NCBI RefSeq assembly: GCF_019669965.1
Contig: NZ_AP019781.1
Location: 1,675,092-1,739,091 of the forward strand
Origin: Methanoculleus chikugoensis
GTDB lineage: Archaea > Halobacteriota > Methanomicrobia > Methanomicrobiales > Methanoculleaceae
DNA: 64,000 nucleotides
Direction: 5' to 3'
Shown here: positions 1 to 8,378 of the stretch, piece by piece
Numbering within the stretch: position 1 is the first letter of the stretch
Layout of the letters: each line of letters opens with the position of its first letter
The notes under the pieces: generated by a model
What the model was told of the DNA's origin: nothing
Databases searched by the model: none
The model's input: the letters and a program-made list of their open reading frames with translations, nothing else
Position numbers and translations under genes: made by a program

Positions 1-56
1 CCGGTCTATGTTTTTCACCGGCAGAGCCGCAGGGCGCAGTCATCGTAACCACCCCT

Positions 57-1589
57 CTAGGTCGACACAAAGAGATAGATCCCCCCACGCTGCCTGACGA
101 ACTCTGCATTTTCATTAAGCCAGTCCACCGCATCCCCGGTGGGGTCCACGGCAAAGATATCCCAGGTCACGATGTAGAACGCACGCTGTTCTGGATGCCA
201 GTCCCGGATCGCCTCGAGATCCTTCCCGGTTGTCGCCCCGAGTTCGATGGTTCCGTCGGTTGCGTTGCTGTAGTAGTAGTCGAGCGGTTGCGCCATGTAG
301 GACGGCAGCATGACGACAAGATCCCCTTCTCCGGTCATCTCGCCCAGTTCCATGGAGAATCCCCGCCAGTCGTTCTTCTGCAGTGTCGTGTAGTAGGTTG
401 CAAGGAAGGGTGCGCTGACGAGAAACACCAGCGTGATAGCGAGATAGACCGCTCTCCTGTCCCTGACGAGGGCATGGAGTCCGGGATACGCCGACGCGAT
501 CCCGATGAAGTAGATAGGAAGGAGGAAGATAAGGTGGCGCGGGATCATCGGCATCCGTGAAGAGAGGATAAGGCTCGCCGCCAGCGGGAGAACCATCATG
601 AAGACGAGGAGGAGCGCTTCGTTCCTGTCCTCGCGCCAGGTATAGGCGACGCCGAGCAGAAAGAGGAGGAGGAAGGGAACCATGATGAAGTCGCTGAACC
701 CCGATATCTGCGAGAGGGTCATGTGGATGACGTCGAGTCCCTGCATGCCGAAGGTCGGGGTGGATGACGTCCTCGCCATGAAGAGGTTGAACGTGACGAT
801 GAGCAGGGGAAGGGTGGCAACGATGAAGGCAGCGAGCGCGAGGATGGGGCTCCTCACGTTCCTGACATCCTTTCGGATCTCGCCGACGCGGGTGACCAGG
901 GCGTGGAGAACGAGGACAGCAACCGGCACGATGGCGTAGAAGTGCATCCAGAAGGCAATTGCGGAGAAGAAGCCGAAGAGAGCCCAGGAGCGGGTCTCGT
1001 TCGATCTGTTTGCCCGCACGTAAAAGAGTAGTGCGAAGGAGAAGAAGAAGAGCATCGGGGCGTATGCCCGGGCTTCCTGGGAGTAGAAGATATGAAAGGG
1101 CGAGAACGTGAGGAGGGCGGCGGCGATGAGCCCGACGTTCCTGTCCCGGAACTCAGAGCCGATGTAGTATATAACCGGGATCGTCAGGACGCCGAAGAGT
1201 GCGGGGAGAAACCGGAGCACGAACTCACTCTCGCCGAAGAAGAGCATGCCGTGTTCCAGCCAGTAGAAGAGCGGTGGGTTGAACTCGCCGCCAGCGGTGC
1301 TCCCCCATATGCCGAGGAGTGACTGCCGGGCAAATGTGAGGGTCGCAGCCTCGTCGAGCCAGAGCGAGTTGCCGGCGAGGTTATAGAACCGGAGGAGAAA
1401 ACCGGCGAGTGTCAACCCAAGAAGAGTCTGGACATACCTGCTGGTTTTTATGGATGCCACAACGGTATCGAGGGCGGATGCACCCGGGCGTACCGAAGTG
1501 GAGATCCCTGAATCAAGATCCCTTCCGCCATCGTGCACGTCTGCCTTGCGTTTGGCCCGTTTCTCCTGCTTTTTACCCATCGTTATCAT
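57..1589 (-). CDS. GT39/PMT-like membrane glycosyltransferase
   Basis: Polytopic membrane protein of about 510 residues. It is probably a GT-C glycosyltransferase that moves a sugar from a polyprenyl-phosphate donor to lipid or protein outside the membrane. The first lumenal loop carries LWLDEA with the acidic pair D79-E80 expected of GT-C enzymes, followed by FNPPLFYWLEH and by SPFHIFYSQEARAY, both typical of the PMT_2 (ArnT/DPM-protein mannosyltransferase) group. The N-terminus is a charged cytosolic segment (MGKKQEKRAKRK). I chose the ATG at 1589; an ATG three codons later (1580) is equally possible. Longer in-frame extensions upstream look non-coding. Acceptor and sugar cannot be told from sequence. 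Confidence 0.85.
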   Translation of the reverse strand: MITMGKKQEKRAKRKADVHDGGRDLDSGISTSVRPGASALDTVVASIKTSRYVQTLLGLTLAGFLLRFYNLAGNSLWLDEAATLTFARQSLLGIWGSTAGGEFNPPLFYWLEHGMLFFGESEFVLRFLPALFGVLTIPVIYYIGSEFRDRNVGLIAAALLTFSPFHIFYSQEARAYAPMLFFFSFALLFYVRANRSNETRSWALFGFFSAIAFWMHFYAIVPVAVLVLHALVTRVGEIRKDVRNVRSPILALAAFIVATLPLLIVTFNLFMARTSSTPTFGMQGLDVIHMTLSQISGFSDFIMVPFLLLFLLGVAYTWREDRNEALLLVFMMVLPLAASLILSSRMPMIPRHLIFLLPIYFIGIASAYPGLHALVRDRRAVYLAITLVFLVSAPFLATYYTTLQKNDWRGFSMELGEMTGEGDLVVMLPSYMAQPLDYYYSNATDGTIELGATTGKDLEAIRDWHPEQRAFYIVTWDIFAVDPTGDAVDWLNENAEFVRQRGGIYLFVST

Positions 1590-1913
1590 CAACCGTTGGC
1601 CATGGGTGCAGATATACGTTACTGGATTGATTTGATAATGGGATCCAGGTCTGGTGAGCATTCCTCCCCGAACACTGCATGTTACATCCGTTTGTGTATG
1701 CATTATATTCGAAATACAGCAGACATTTTTTGGTGGATATAAAAATCCTTTCCGGTAAATCTCCCCGGAAAAAAACACGACCATCCTCTTTGAGATGGCC
1801 CTTCAGAGGCCGGGTTGATATAATCCTTAATCCGGCTGGATTTCGGGCTACAACACCTGACTCAGATCCACATCTCCCGTATAAATTATTTCACCGAATA
1901 TCCAAGAGTAAAA

Positions 1914-1923
1914 ACATAAATAT
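1914..1923 (+). promoter_or_regulatory. TATA box for a leaderless transcript
   Basis: An acataaatat box is centred about 27 nt before the ATG at 1946. In archaea transcription starts about 25-27 nt after the TATA centre, so the mRNA would begin at or next to the start codon. No Shine-Dalgarno sequence precedes this ATG. Confidence 0.5.
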
Positions 1924-1945
1924 CCCCCTGCATAATCCCTCTACG

Positions 1946-2578
1946 ATGAGCATGGTATATAAGTCGCTCTTTGCAGCTGCGGTGATGATCCTGGTTCTCG
2001 CATCCGCCGGGTGCACGGAGATGCCGACCGGCAACGATCCGGGCTGGTCCGGAAGCCTTTCACCGGAGGAGACGGCCGGAGAGGATGACGATCCCGGATA
2101 CCTGACCCCGGCAACCCCGTATCCGACTGCAACAAGCGCTATGGCCGGCCCCACGCTCAGCAGACCGGCGGAGGTCCCACCGACGCCGGACCCCTACGTG
2201 ACGCTCTACGACAGGACAACAGAGTTCGGTCCCGCTCACCCGAGAGACGCCTACTCCTTCAACCTGACCGCGCCCCCGCTCATCATCGAGTTCGATGTGG
2301 AGCCGAAGATGGTCACACGGGAGAAGCATACTACAAGCGATTACGGCAGCAAAAAGGACATAGTCGTCAAACAGGAATACCCGAGCGAGGATGCATGGTT
2401 TACGGTGACCGTCAGGGAGCGCGAGTCCGGCAAGATCGTGGCCGAGGACGGGTTCGGAAAAGGTTTCGGCACGGCGACCGATAAGCGGATCTACCTCGGC
2501 AAGTATGGGGACTACCTGATCGAGCTCTCCGGAAACGAAGTAAAGGTGCACGTAGAGATGCGCGCCGGGGGCGTGTAG
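1946..2578 (+). CDS. predicted exported lipoprotein
   Basis: Protein of about 210 residues of unknown function. It starts with a signal peptide ending in a lipobox (LASAGC), so it is probably anchored outside the membrane through the cysteine near residue 22. A Pro/Thr/Glu-rich linker follows (about residues 25-90), then a globular beta-rich domain (about 100-205). The start at 1946 sits immediately before the signal peptide and fits a TATA box at 1914-1923; an ATG two codons later is also possible. It stands alone between a divergent glycosyltransferase and a tRNA gene. The family was not recognised. Confidence 0.75.
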   Translation: MSMVYKSLFAAAVMILVLASAGCTEMPTGNDPGWSGSLSPEETAGEDDDPGYLTPATPYPTATSAMAGPTLSRPAEVPPTPDPYVTLYDRTTEFGPAHPRDAYSFNLTAPPLIIEFDVEPKMVTREKHTTSDYGSKKDIVVKQEYPSEDAWFTVTVRERESGKIVAEDGFGKGFGTATDKRIYLGKYGDYLIELSGNEVKVHVEMRAGGV

Positions 2579-2719
2579 CCTCGGGGGCAGGTCGTTGAAC
2601 GGGTTTTTTCCGTCGAATTCCGGCATCTGCAGTCATTGCCATGGCGTTCTCATCGCCTGGTGAGCAATCCTTTTTAACCTGGAGAACCTAGTTACTAGGG
2701 GAAAGACACTTATTCTCGT

Positions 2720-2791
2720 GTCCCGGTAGGGTAGTGGATATCCTAGAAGCCTGCGGAGCTTTTGACCCGGGTTCAAATCCCGGCCGGGGCG
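2720..2791 (+). tRNA. tRNA-Arg (anticodon GCG)
   Basis: The 72-nt gene folds as a cloverleaf. The acceptor GTCCCGG pairs with CCGGGGC (one U-G). The D arm contains AGTGGATA. The anticodon stem GAAGC/GCTTT (one G-U at its base) encloses the loop CTGCGGA, so the anticodon is GCG, reading CGC (Arg). The variable loop is 4 nt. The T arm is CCGGG-TTCAAAT-CCCGG and the discriminator is G73. CCA is not encoded. A T-rich run (ctttttgatttt) follows and probably ends transcription. No intron is seen. Confidence 0.93.
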
Positions 2792-3099
2792 CTTTTTGAT
2801 TTTGTATTCTATTTATCATCGCAGCCAGAACCTGCAGATCTGTGCTCTTTCGGTCCTGACTTCGCACGCTGCCCCGTTTGCGCGCAGGTCCGGAAACCAA
2901 CCGCGCACCCGGATCTCCCGGCCAGGAGACGCGCCCGGGCCGGAGGGGACAGTCCAGAACGGGACGCAGGCAGAAGGTAGTTGGCGACGGAGCAGAAACA
3001 TCCGCCGGGCGTCCGAACTGCGGCTGAACGTGAGGCACGGCTGGACAGAAATACGGTGAACCTGCATGAGCGGTGGGAAAGGGCGGATACTGTCCGATC

Positions 3100-3355
3100 T
3101 CCCGTGACACCTACGGGAGGGTTCACGATTCGGGTCATCTCGCCGCAAAGCCTCTCCCTGACGGCGTAGCCTTCCCACTCTTCCTCCTGTTTGCACCGGA
3201 CGGCGATCCGCAGCTTCCCCGGGCCGAATGCTCTCTGAAACGGGCACGATGATCCTTTCTGCCTCCATACTCTCAACGCCTCCAGGTGTCGTGCAGTCTA
3301 CACACTCCCCCTCATACAAGCTGTTCCCGAGGCACTCTTTCGGCAGGCCGAACAA
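3100..3355 (-). pseudogene. possible frameshifted small gene
   Basis: Two neighbouring minus-strand frames look like one broken coding sequence. The first (from 3355) reads MFGLPKECLGNS and contains C-x2-C (ECVDC), running to VPVSE near 3235. The next frame continues with FGPGKLRIAVRCKQEEEWEG and on to LCGEMTRIVNPPVG. Codons on both sides favour G/C at third positions, as in neighbouring genes, and the switch lies near 3230-3240. Beyond about 3100 the reading frame stops looking like protein. It could be a decayed gene, a sequencing indel, or chance. No family was recognised. Confidence 0.35.
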
Positions 3356-3394
3356 CCACTCCCTTCTTCACCCCCCGCCCCAATACCACCTCCA

Positions 3395-4060
3395 ATGCCC
3401 AACGACCGGGAGATCATCGGGGCGGCCATCCGAAAGGCCCGTGAACTCGGGGCGGACGTAGCAGGCGCCGTGGCGGCGGCACGGCTCATCGACTGCCCCT
3501 CGGCGGTCGTGGAAAAACGCCCGGGATCAGAGGAAGACCGGGGGACCTACATCGTCCTCGGCCTCTCCCACGACCCCGGGCACCCCGAACTCGACCTCTG
3601 GGAGCCGGGCCGGGGGACGCCCGGCGACCGGATACTCGGAAAGATCGGCAAAGAACTCGCCCGCTGGCTGCAGAAAGAGTACGGAACCAGCGCCCGACTT
3701 ATCCCCTACCGGATCGAGGAGGGCGGGATCTACCTCAAAGACGCGGCCTCTCTGGCAGGGATTGGGCGGATGGGGAGGAGCAACCTCATCATCGTCCCGG
3801 GCTACGGGCCGCGGGTTCGGTTCCGGGCGGTATGGGCTGACCTGGACAGCCCGGATGTGGAACCGCCGGAGGGAGACGACCCCTGCACCGGCTGCGAGAA
3901 CTCCTGCGCCCGCGCCTGCCCGATGGACGCCTTCTCCACCGGGAGATTTAGCCGGACGCGGTGCCTGGCACGGATGGACGCCGACAGGAACTCCGGGAGG
4001 GAACGGATCGACCACTGCCGGGCCTGCGAACTCGCCTGCCCCGCCGGAGACAAAGGGTAG
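3395..4060 (+). CDS. QueG-like 4Fe-4S cluster protein
   Basis: Protein of 221 residues with a C-terminal double [4Fe-4S] domain: C164-x2-C167-x3-C171-x3-C175-P, then C190 and C208-x2-C211-x3-C215-P. The central KDAASLAGIGRMGRSNLIIVP matches the epoxyqueuosine-reductase (QueG/DUF1730) core in which GIG-x-x-G-x-N-x-L is conserved. The protein is shorter than true QueG (about 350 residues) and lacks an obvious cobalamin-binding N-terminal half. It is therefore better called an archaeal QueG-like ferredoxin of unknown reaction. Start at 3395; no strong ribosome-binding site is visible. Confidence 0.75.
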   Translation: MPNDREIIGAAIRKARELGADVAGAVAAARLIDCPSAVVEKRPGSEEDRGTYIVLGLSHDPGHPELDLWEPGRGTPGDRILGKIGKELARWLQKEYGTSARLIPYRIEEGGIYLKDAASLAGIGRMGRSNLIIVPGYGPRVRFRAVWADLDSPDVEPPEGDDPCTGCENSCARACPMDAFSTGRFSRTRCLARMDADRNSGRERIDHCRACELACPAGDKG

Positions 4061-4139
4061 ATAATCCGGCGGGTAAAATACTCCGGGAGCCACCGAGGAG
4101 AGCCTGATCCGGGTGGAGCCGGACGCTGGAGAGGATATC

Positions 4140-4301
4140 ATGAAGGTGCTCGTGAGAACCCCTGACGGGGCTGAAGAGGTCAGGGAAGTCGACTCCGAAT
4201 GGGTCATCCCCGGCGACGTCCTGGACGACGGCTCGGTCGTCCTCGAACTCTGGGACGAACTCTCGGACGACGACTATCTGGCGATCGGCCTCTACGACTG
4301 A
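4140..4301 (+). CDS. small acidic protein, unknown function
   Basis: Open frame of 53 residues (MKVLVRTPDGAEEVREVD...), highly acidic toward the C-terminus (WDELSDDDYLAIGLYD). The ATG at 4140 is preceded by GGAGAGG about 6 nt upstream, which favours it over an upstream ATG at 4113. It has no cysteine pairs and no membrane segment. It lies 79 nt after the QueG-like gene and may be co-transcribed with it. The family was not recognised. Confidence 0.6.
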   Translation: MKVLVRTPDGAEEVREVDSEWVIPGDVLDDGSVVLELWDELSDDDYLAIGLYD

Positions 4302-4389
4302 GCGGTGAGGCAGGGCGCAGAAGTGCCCGTTGCGACTCGTTTCGGCCGGGAAGCGCCGCGTCCCGTGTTTCTCCTCCGGAACCCCGCCG

Positions 4390-7104
4390 TTAAAGATTCT
4401 CCTCTTCAATCCCCCGGACCGCTCGACCAATCTCGGCAAAGACCCGCTCCTCGTCCACCTCAATCTCCGCCCAGCGGTCGGCATCGACGAAGTAGAGGTA
4501 GGGCGTGACCGGACTCCCGAGGAACTGGCCGGCGGCATGGCAGTAGACCGTCATCTGGATCGCATAATCCGCGGCGTCCCCCGGCGTCCCGGTCTTGTAG
4601 TCGATGAGCATCCAGGCGCCGTTCAGCCGCTGCACCAGCCGGTCGATGACCCCCCTGAACGCAATCCCGTTCACCCGCACCAGAAACGGCACCTCACGGT
4701 GGTCGCGGACGATCCCCTGCATCAGGGGGGAGGCGAGGAACCGGGAGTAGAGTTCCCGGTACTCCGGTGCCCGGATGGGATCCAGCCCATGCCGCCGCAG
4801 CACCGCGGCGGGATCGCGGCCGCGGAAGACCTCGTGGACGGCGAGACCTCGAATTAGGGCGTCATCCCCGGCGGCGAACCCCGGCAGCCGGGACTCTGCC
4901 GGGCCGCGGAGGTGCGCCTCGATCTCGCTTGCCGAGTAGACACGCTCCCCCTCTCCGTTCGGGGGAACGCCCGGCGGGACAACCGCCGTGGGGATATCGT
5001 CCCGTAGCGGGAGACCGGGCGGGGTGGTCTCCCGCGCGTCGGCCGGGATCGCCGCGGGATCGAGAGCAGGCGGGATGCGGAGCGTCTCGGTGACGGACTC
5101 ACCCCGCGCGATGGAGGCACAGGCCTGCCGGATTGCCGCGAGCCCGGAGTCCGGGAGATCGCCGTTCCCCCACATCCCCGGGGAGAATGCCTCACGGACG
5201 GCGTCCACAAACCCGGAACGGATCACCGGGGTCGCACCGTCGGTCGCGGGGTAACTCAGGTAGATCCTGGAGCGGGCGGAGAGCAAGGCGGCGGTGAAGT
5301 AATACCGCTCCTCCCGGAGGATATCCTCCCTCGACCGCGCCCCAGAGCGCTGGGTCCCGGCATCGGCGGTGAACGGGGGCGGGGTGGTCAGCTGCGGCAT
5401 CACGCCCTCGACGAGGTTGCCGATGAAGAGGTAGGGGACGGCGAGGTGCGCAACCTCCCGGACGCCGACCACCTGGACGCCGCCGCTGTTCCGGCGACGG
5501 GCTGTCCGGGTTCCGGCGGCAAGTTGCGCGAGCAGGGAGGAGAACTCCGCAAGAGATATCTTCTCTTCCGGCAGCAACCGGGCGAGGCGTTCGAACGACG
5601 CGAGAAGATTGATGAACTCCCCGAGAAGATCGGGATCGCCCATCTTTGACATAACCGGAGCCTGCCACCGCTCGATGAGGGAGCGATAGACGGCGATATG
5701 GTCGGCGAGCGTCTTCGTCCCATCGAGCATCGAGAGATCGGCAAAGAGCGTCCCGACGGCGTCCCGTGCCGACGCTATCGAGACCGCCTTTGCTGCGAGC
5801 CGGGATCTCGCGGGTTCCGGGGTTTCCGGTCGGTCTCGCTCATCTTCGACGGTGCGGAGAAGCGCGGCAAACTGCTCGTCCCAGGAGGCCGCCCCGGCGG
5901 TTATCCGGGCCTCCCGGGAGAGGAGATCGAGATCGCAGCCGCATGTGATCGGTAGGAATGGAGAGGCCGCGAGCGCGACGACGTCCTCCCGCCGGTAACC
6001 GCGGGCAGGAACCGCGGCGACGTCGAGCAGTGCCCTGACGAGCGGCAATGCAGAGAGCGGCCGGCCGTCGGACGCAACGTATGGAACCCCGAATTCGGGG
6101 AAGACCGCCTCCACGCAAGGCAGCGCCGATGCTAAGTCGGGGAACGCGACCGCGATCTCGCCCGGCCGCACGCCGGCGGCGACCAGATCGCGGATCTCCT
6201 GCGCGATCGCCCGGACTTCGTCGAGCCCGTCACGTCGTTCTGCGAGGCGGATGCAGCCGCCGCAGTCAGCGGACTTGGCCCGGGAGAAGAGGAGGGCAAG
6301 GCGTGAGCGGCGCGTGTCCGGGGCATCCCCGGAGATGACCGTATCCGGGAGCAGCCATTCGCCGTCATCGGCAAAGACCACCGGATTTCTGGCGTAGGGG
6401 ATCGAGTAATGAAAATCCTCCGCAGATTCCCGCAGGGAAAGAAGCAGGTCGCGCTCGAGCGGCATCGGCTCGAAGAGACCGTAGACGAAGACCGTCCGGG
6501 GAGGGCGGGCATAATACCTGCCGGCTGTCCGCGGCATCGGCTCGAAGAGGCCGTAGATATAGACCGTCCGGAACCAGCCTGTGTCGGAGAGTATCCTGAC
6601 CACACGGGCAAAGAGCGCGCGCTCGTCGACGAGGTCGTGCTCGTCGAGGAACCGGCGGTAGGCATCGAAGAGGCGGGCGATCTCGACGCATCTGGCGGTC
6701 GCGAGATCGTCGAGAGCGGCCGGGTAATCGACCTTCCACATGAGGATGGCCTCAAAAAGGGTCGCGAGTTCGTCGACCGCACCGGTGCCGGAAAGAAGCG
6801 GGTACTTGCCGGCGTCGAGGAGGCGGGCGAGGATGAGCCGGGACTCGGCCCCGGAGATCAGCGTTTCCGACGTCGCATAATCGAGAAAGATCTTCCGGGC
6901 GAACCCGGAGAGGGTCGTGACCGTGTCGGCGACGACCGGGACATCCTCTTCCCTGAGGCGGCGGACGATCTCCCGGGCAAGATGAGAGGTCGGGACGATG
7001 AAGACGGTGCCGAACGGATCGCGGGCGGCGGCTTTCCGGAACTCTGCGATGAACGCGTCGAGACCCTCTCCGGGCAACTGGCGGTACAGGATGGCGGGGG
7101 ACAT
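4390..7104 (-). CDS. AddB/RecB-like nuclease with degenerate helicase domain
   Basis: Protein of 904 residues built like the AddB subunit of bacterial repair nucleases. The N-terminal part resembles a UvrD-type helicase without a Walker A motif (GTVFIVPTSHLAREIVRRL). The C-terminus is a PD-(D/E)xK nuclease of the RecB/Cas4 type: GLAVHEVF near residue 750 and LIDYKTG with D835 and K837. No four-cysteine Fe-S arrangement is evident. A 24-residue direct repeat lies inside (TVYIYGLFEPMP at 180-191 and TVFVYGLFEPMP at 204-215). No AddA/UvrD partner flanks it here, which is unusual for this family. Probably involved in DNA end processing. Confidence 0.75.
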   Translation of the reverse strand: MSPAILYRQLPGEGLDAFIAEFRKAAARDPFGTVFIVPTSHLAREIVRRLREEDVPVVADTVTTLSGFARKIFLDYATSETLISGAESRLILARLLDAGKYPLLSGTGAVDELATLFEAILMWKVDYPAALDDLATARCVEIARLFDAYRRFLDEHDLVDERALFARVVRILSDTGWFRTVYIYGLFEPMPRTAGRYYARPPRTVFVYGLFEPMPLERDLLLSLRESAEDFHYSIPYARNPVVFADDGEWLLPDTVISGDAPDTRRSRLALLFSRAKSADCGGCIRLAERRDGLDEVRAIAQEIRDLVAAGVRPGEIAVAFPDLASALPCVEAVFPEFGVPYVASDGRPLSALPLVRALLDVAAVPARGYRREDVVALAASPFLPITCGCDLDLLSREARITAGAASWDEQFAALLRTVEDERDRPETPEPARSRLAAKAVSIASARDAVGTLFADLSMLDGTKTLADHIAVYRSLIERWQAPVMSKMGDPDLLGEFINLLASFERLARLLPEEKISLAEFSSLLAQLAAGTRTARRRNSGGVQVVGVREVAHLAVPYLFIGNLVEGVMPQLTTPPPFTADAGTQRSGARSREDILREERYYFTAALLSARSRIYLSYPATDGATPVIRSGFVDAVREAFSPGMWGNGDLPDSGLAAIRQACASIARGESVTETLRIPPALDPAAIPADARETTPPGLPLRDDIPTAVVPPGVPPNGEGERVYSASEIEAHLRGPAESRLPGFAAGDDALIRGLAVHEVFRGRDPAAVLRRHGLDPIRAPEYRELYSRFLASPLMQGIVRDHREVPFLVRVNGIAFRGVIDRLVQRLNGAWMLIDYKTGTPGDAADYAIQMTVYCHAAGQFLGSPVTPYLYFVDADRWAEIEVDEERVFAEIGRAVRGIEEENL
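6460..6567 (-). repeat. 72-nt direct repeat inside the AddB-like gene
   Basis: Codons 180-191 and 204-215 encode nearly the same peptide (TV-aromatic/I-x-YGLFEPMP). The intervening 12 residues complete a 24-codon period. The DNA copies are also similar (ggcatcggctcgaagag in both), so this looks like an in-frame tandem duplication that lengthened the protein without breaking it. Confidence 0.7.
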
Positions 7105-7460
7105 CCGATCTTCTCTCCTGAAGAGAAGTTGGGGTGGAAGAGGGATGAGTGTTGTTATTTGGGTCGGGGTGACGATCGAGATCGTCCAGTTTACGTGCGG
7201 GTGCAGAAAAGCAATGAGCGATCATGTTGTGTATATCAAAACCCCGATCCGGTATACGTAAATCAATTTCCGGGAACGTTTGTGGGTCATAAAACACACA
7301 ATATGGCCCACAAATATTTTTGCGGGACACCGGTGACGCGCAACAATCGGACCCGGCCGGCCACCGGGACCGTGGTCTGCAGCGCCGTGACGGCGGCATG
7401 AGCGTGGGAACAGGACGACCGAAAGCGAATCTTTTCGATCCCGGAAGATAGAGATCTACC
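7105..7460. promoter_or_regulatory. divergent intergenic region with inverted repeat
   Basis: This gap separates the AddB-like gene (minus) from an HD hydrolase gene (plus) and holds no convincing ORF. Its main feature is an inverted repeat: tttgtgggtcat at 7279-7290 and atggcccacaaa at 7303-7314, 11 of 12 positions pairing across a 12-nt A-rich spacer. It could be a regulator-binding site for either gene or a hairpin. Confidence 0.45.
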
Positions 7461-8057
7461 ATGCATGAAGAGACGGCCGCGATGTTCGACCACGTCAGGA
7501 CAGCGCTCCCGGAATCGGGGGCGCACGGGTTCGACCACACCCTCCGGGTCGTGCGCCTCTGCGAGCGGATCGGTGCCCGGGAGGGAGCGGATATGGCGAT
7601 CCTCACCCCGGCCGCCCTCTTCCACGATATCGCCCGGCCCTTTGAGGAGGAGACAGGCGTTCCTCACGAGGAGGAAGGAGCGCGGATGGCGGAGTCCTAC
7701 CTCCGCTCCGTCCGCTATCCCGAGGAGCGCATCCCGGGCATCGTCCACGCCATCCGTGCGCACCGCTACTCCTCGGGTATCGCCCCGGAGACCCTGGAGG
7801 CCCGGGTGCTCTCGGATGCGGACAACCTCGACGCGATGGGCGCGGTCGGGATCGCGAGGACGTTCATGCAATCCGGGGAGCAGGGACGGGATATTTCAGA
7901 CGCAACCGGTCACTTCCACGACAAGCTGCTCAATCTCAGAGACCGCATGTACACAGAGATCGCCCAGAGTATCGCTGAAGAGAGGCACGCGTTCCTCCTT
8001 GCGTTTCTCGATGCACTGGATGACGAGATAGGCGCCCGAATCTCGTCGGATTCGTGA
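7461..8057 (+). CDS. HD-domain phosphohydrolase
   Basis: Protein of 198 residues with the HD-superfamily metal-binding set: H26 in GFDHTLRV, H55-D56 in ALFHDIARP, and D121 in SDADNLDAMG. Family members are metal-dependent phosphohydrolases acting on nucleotides or related phosphoesters; the substrate is unknown. The ATG at 7461 is placed at the natural start of the domain. A diverged copy of its last 28 codons survives at 14191-14307, so the genome once had a paralogue. It is monocistronic, with a possible operator upstream (7279-7314). Confidence 0.85.
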   Translation: MHEETAAMFDHVRTALPESGAHGFDHTLRVVRLCERIGAREGADMAILTPAALFHDIARPFEEETGVPHEEEGARMAESYLRSVRYPEERIPGIVHAIRAHRYSSGIAPETLEARVLSDADNLDAMGAVGIARTFMQSGEQGRDISDATGHFHDKLLNLRDRMYTEIAQSIAEERHAFLLAFLDALDDEIGARISSDS

Positions 8058-8378
8058 TTGCAGAAGGAACCTCCGGACAGCGAGGAAATTCTTCCAGATC
8101 CTCGGAAAAAGAAACGCTTAACGGCCATACGGCCAGTATTTCTATCATGGATACCCGAATAATCGCTTTTTCCTCATCGGGCGCTCATATCCGGCGGTGC
8201 TGTCTACCTCGCGACCGCACCTCCGTCTCCCGAAGAGAAAGGGAAAATGAAGGGGAGACAGAGGACACCCTCTTCCCCGGTACGAGCGGCAGGCCTCCCA
8301 CCGGCAGCAGATCCCTGTTGCGAGGGACGGTTCGTCATGCTCAAATCCAATGCTGGGTGCTGTCCGGCGGGAGAGTGT
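8058..8378. other. intergenic region, possible degraded ORF
   Basis: No supported gene. From 8148 the plus strand reads MDTRIIAF; in a shifted frame a hydrophobic stretch follows (ALISGGAVYLATAPPSPEE) to about 8235. This might be a frameshifted small membrane protein, but the evidence is weak. The rest appears to be the 3' flank of the converging APC permease gene. Confidence 0.2.
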
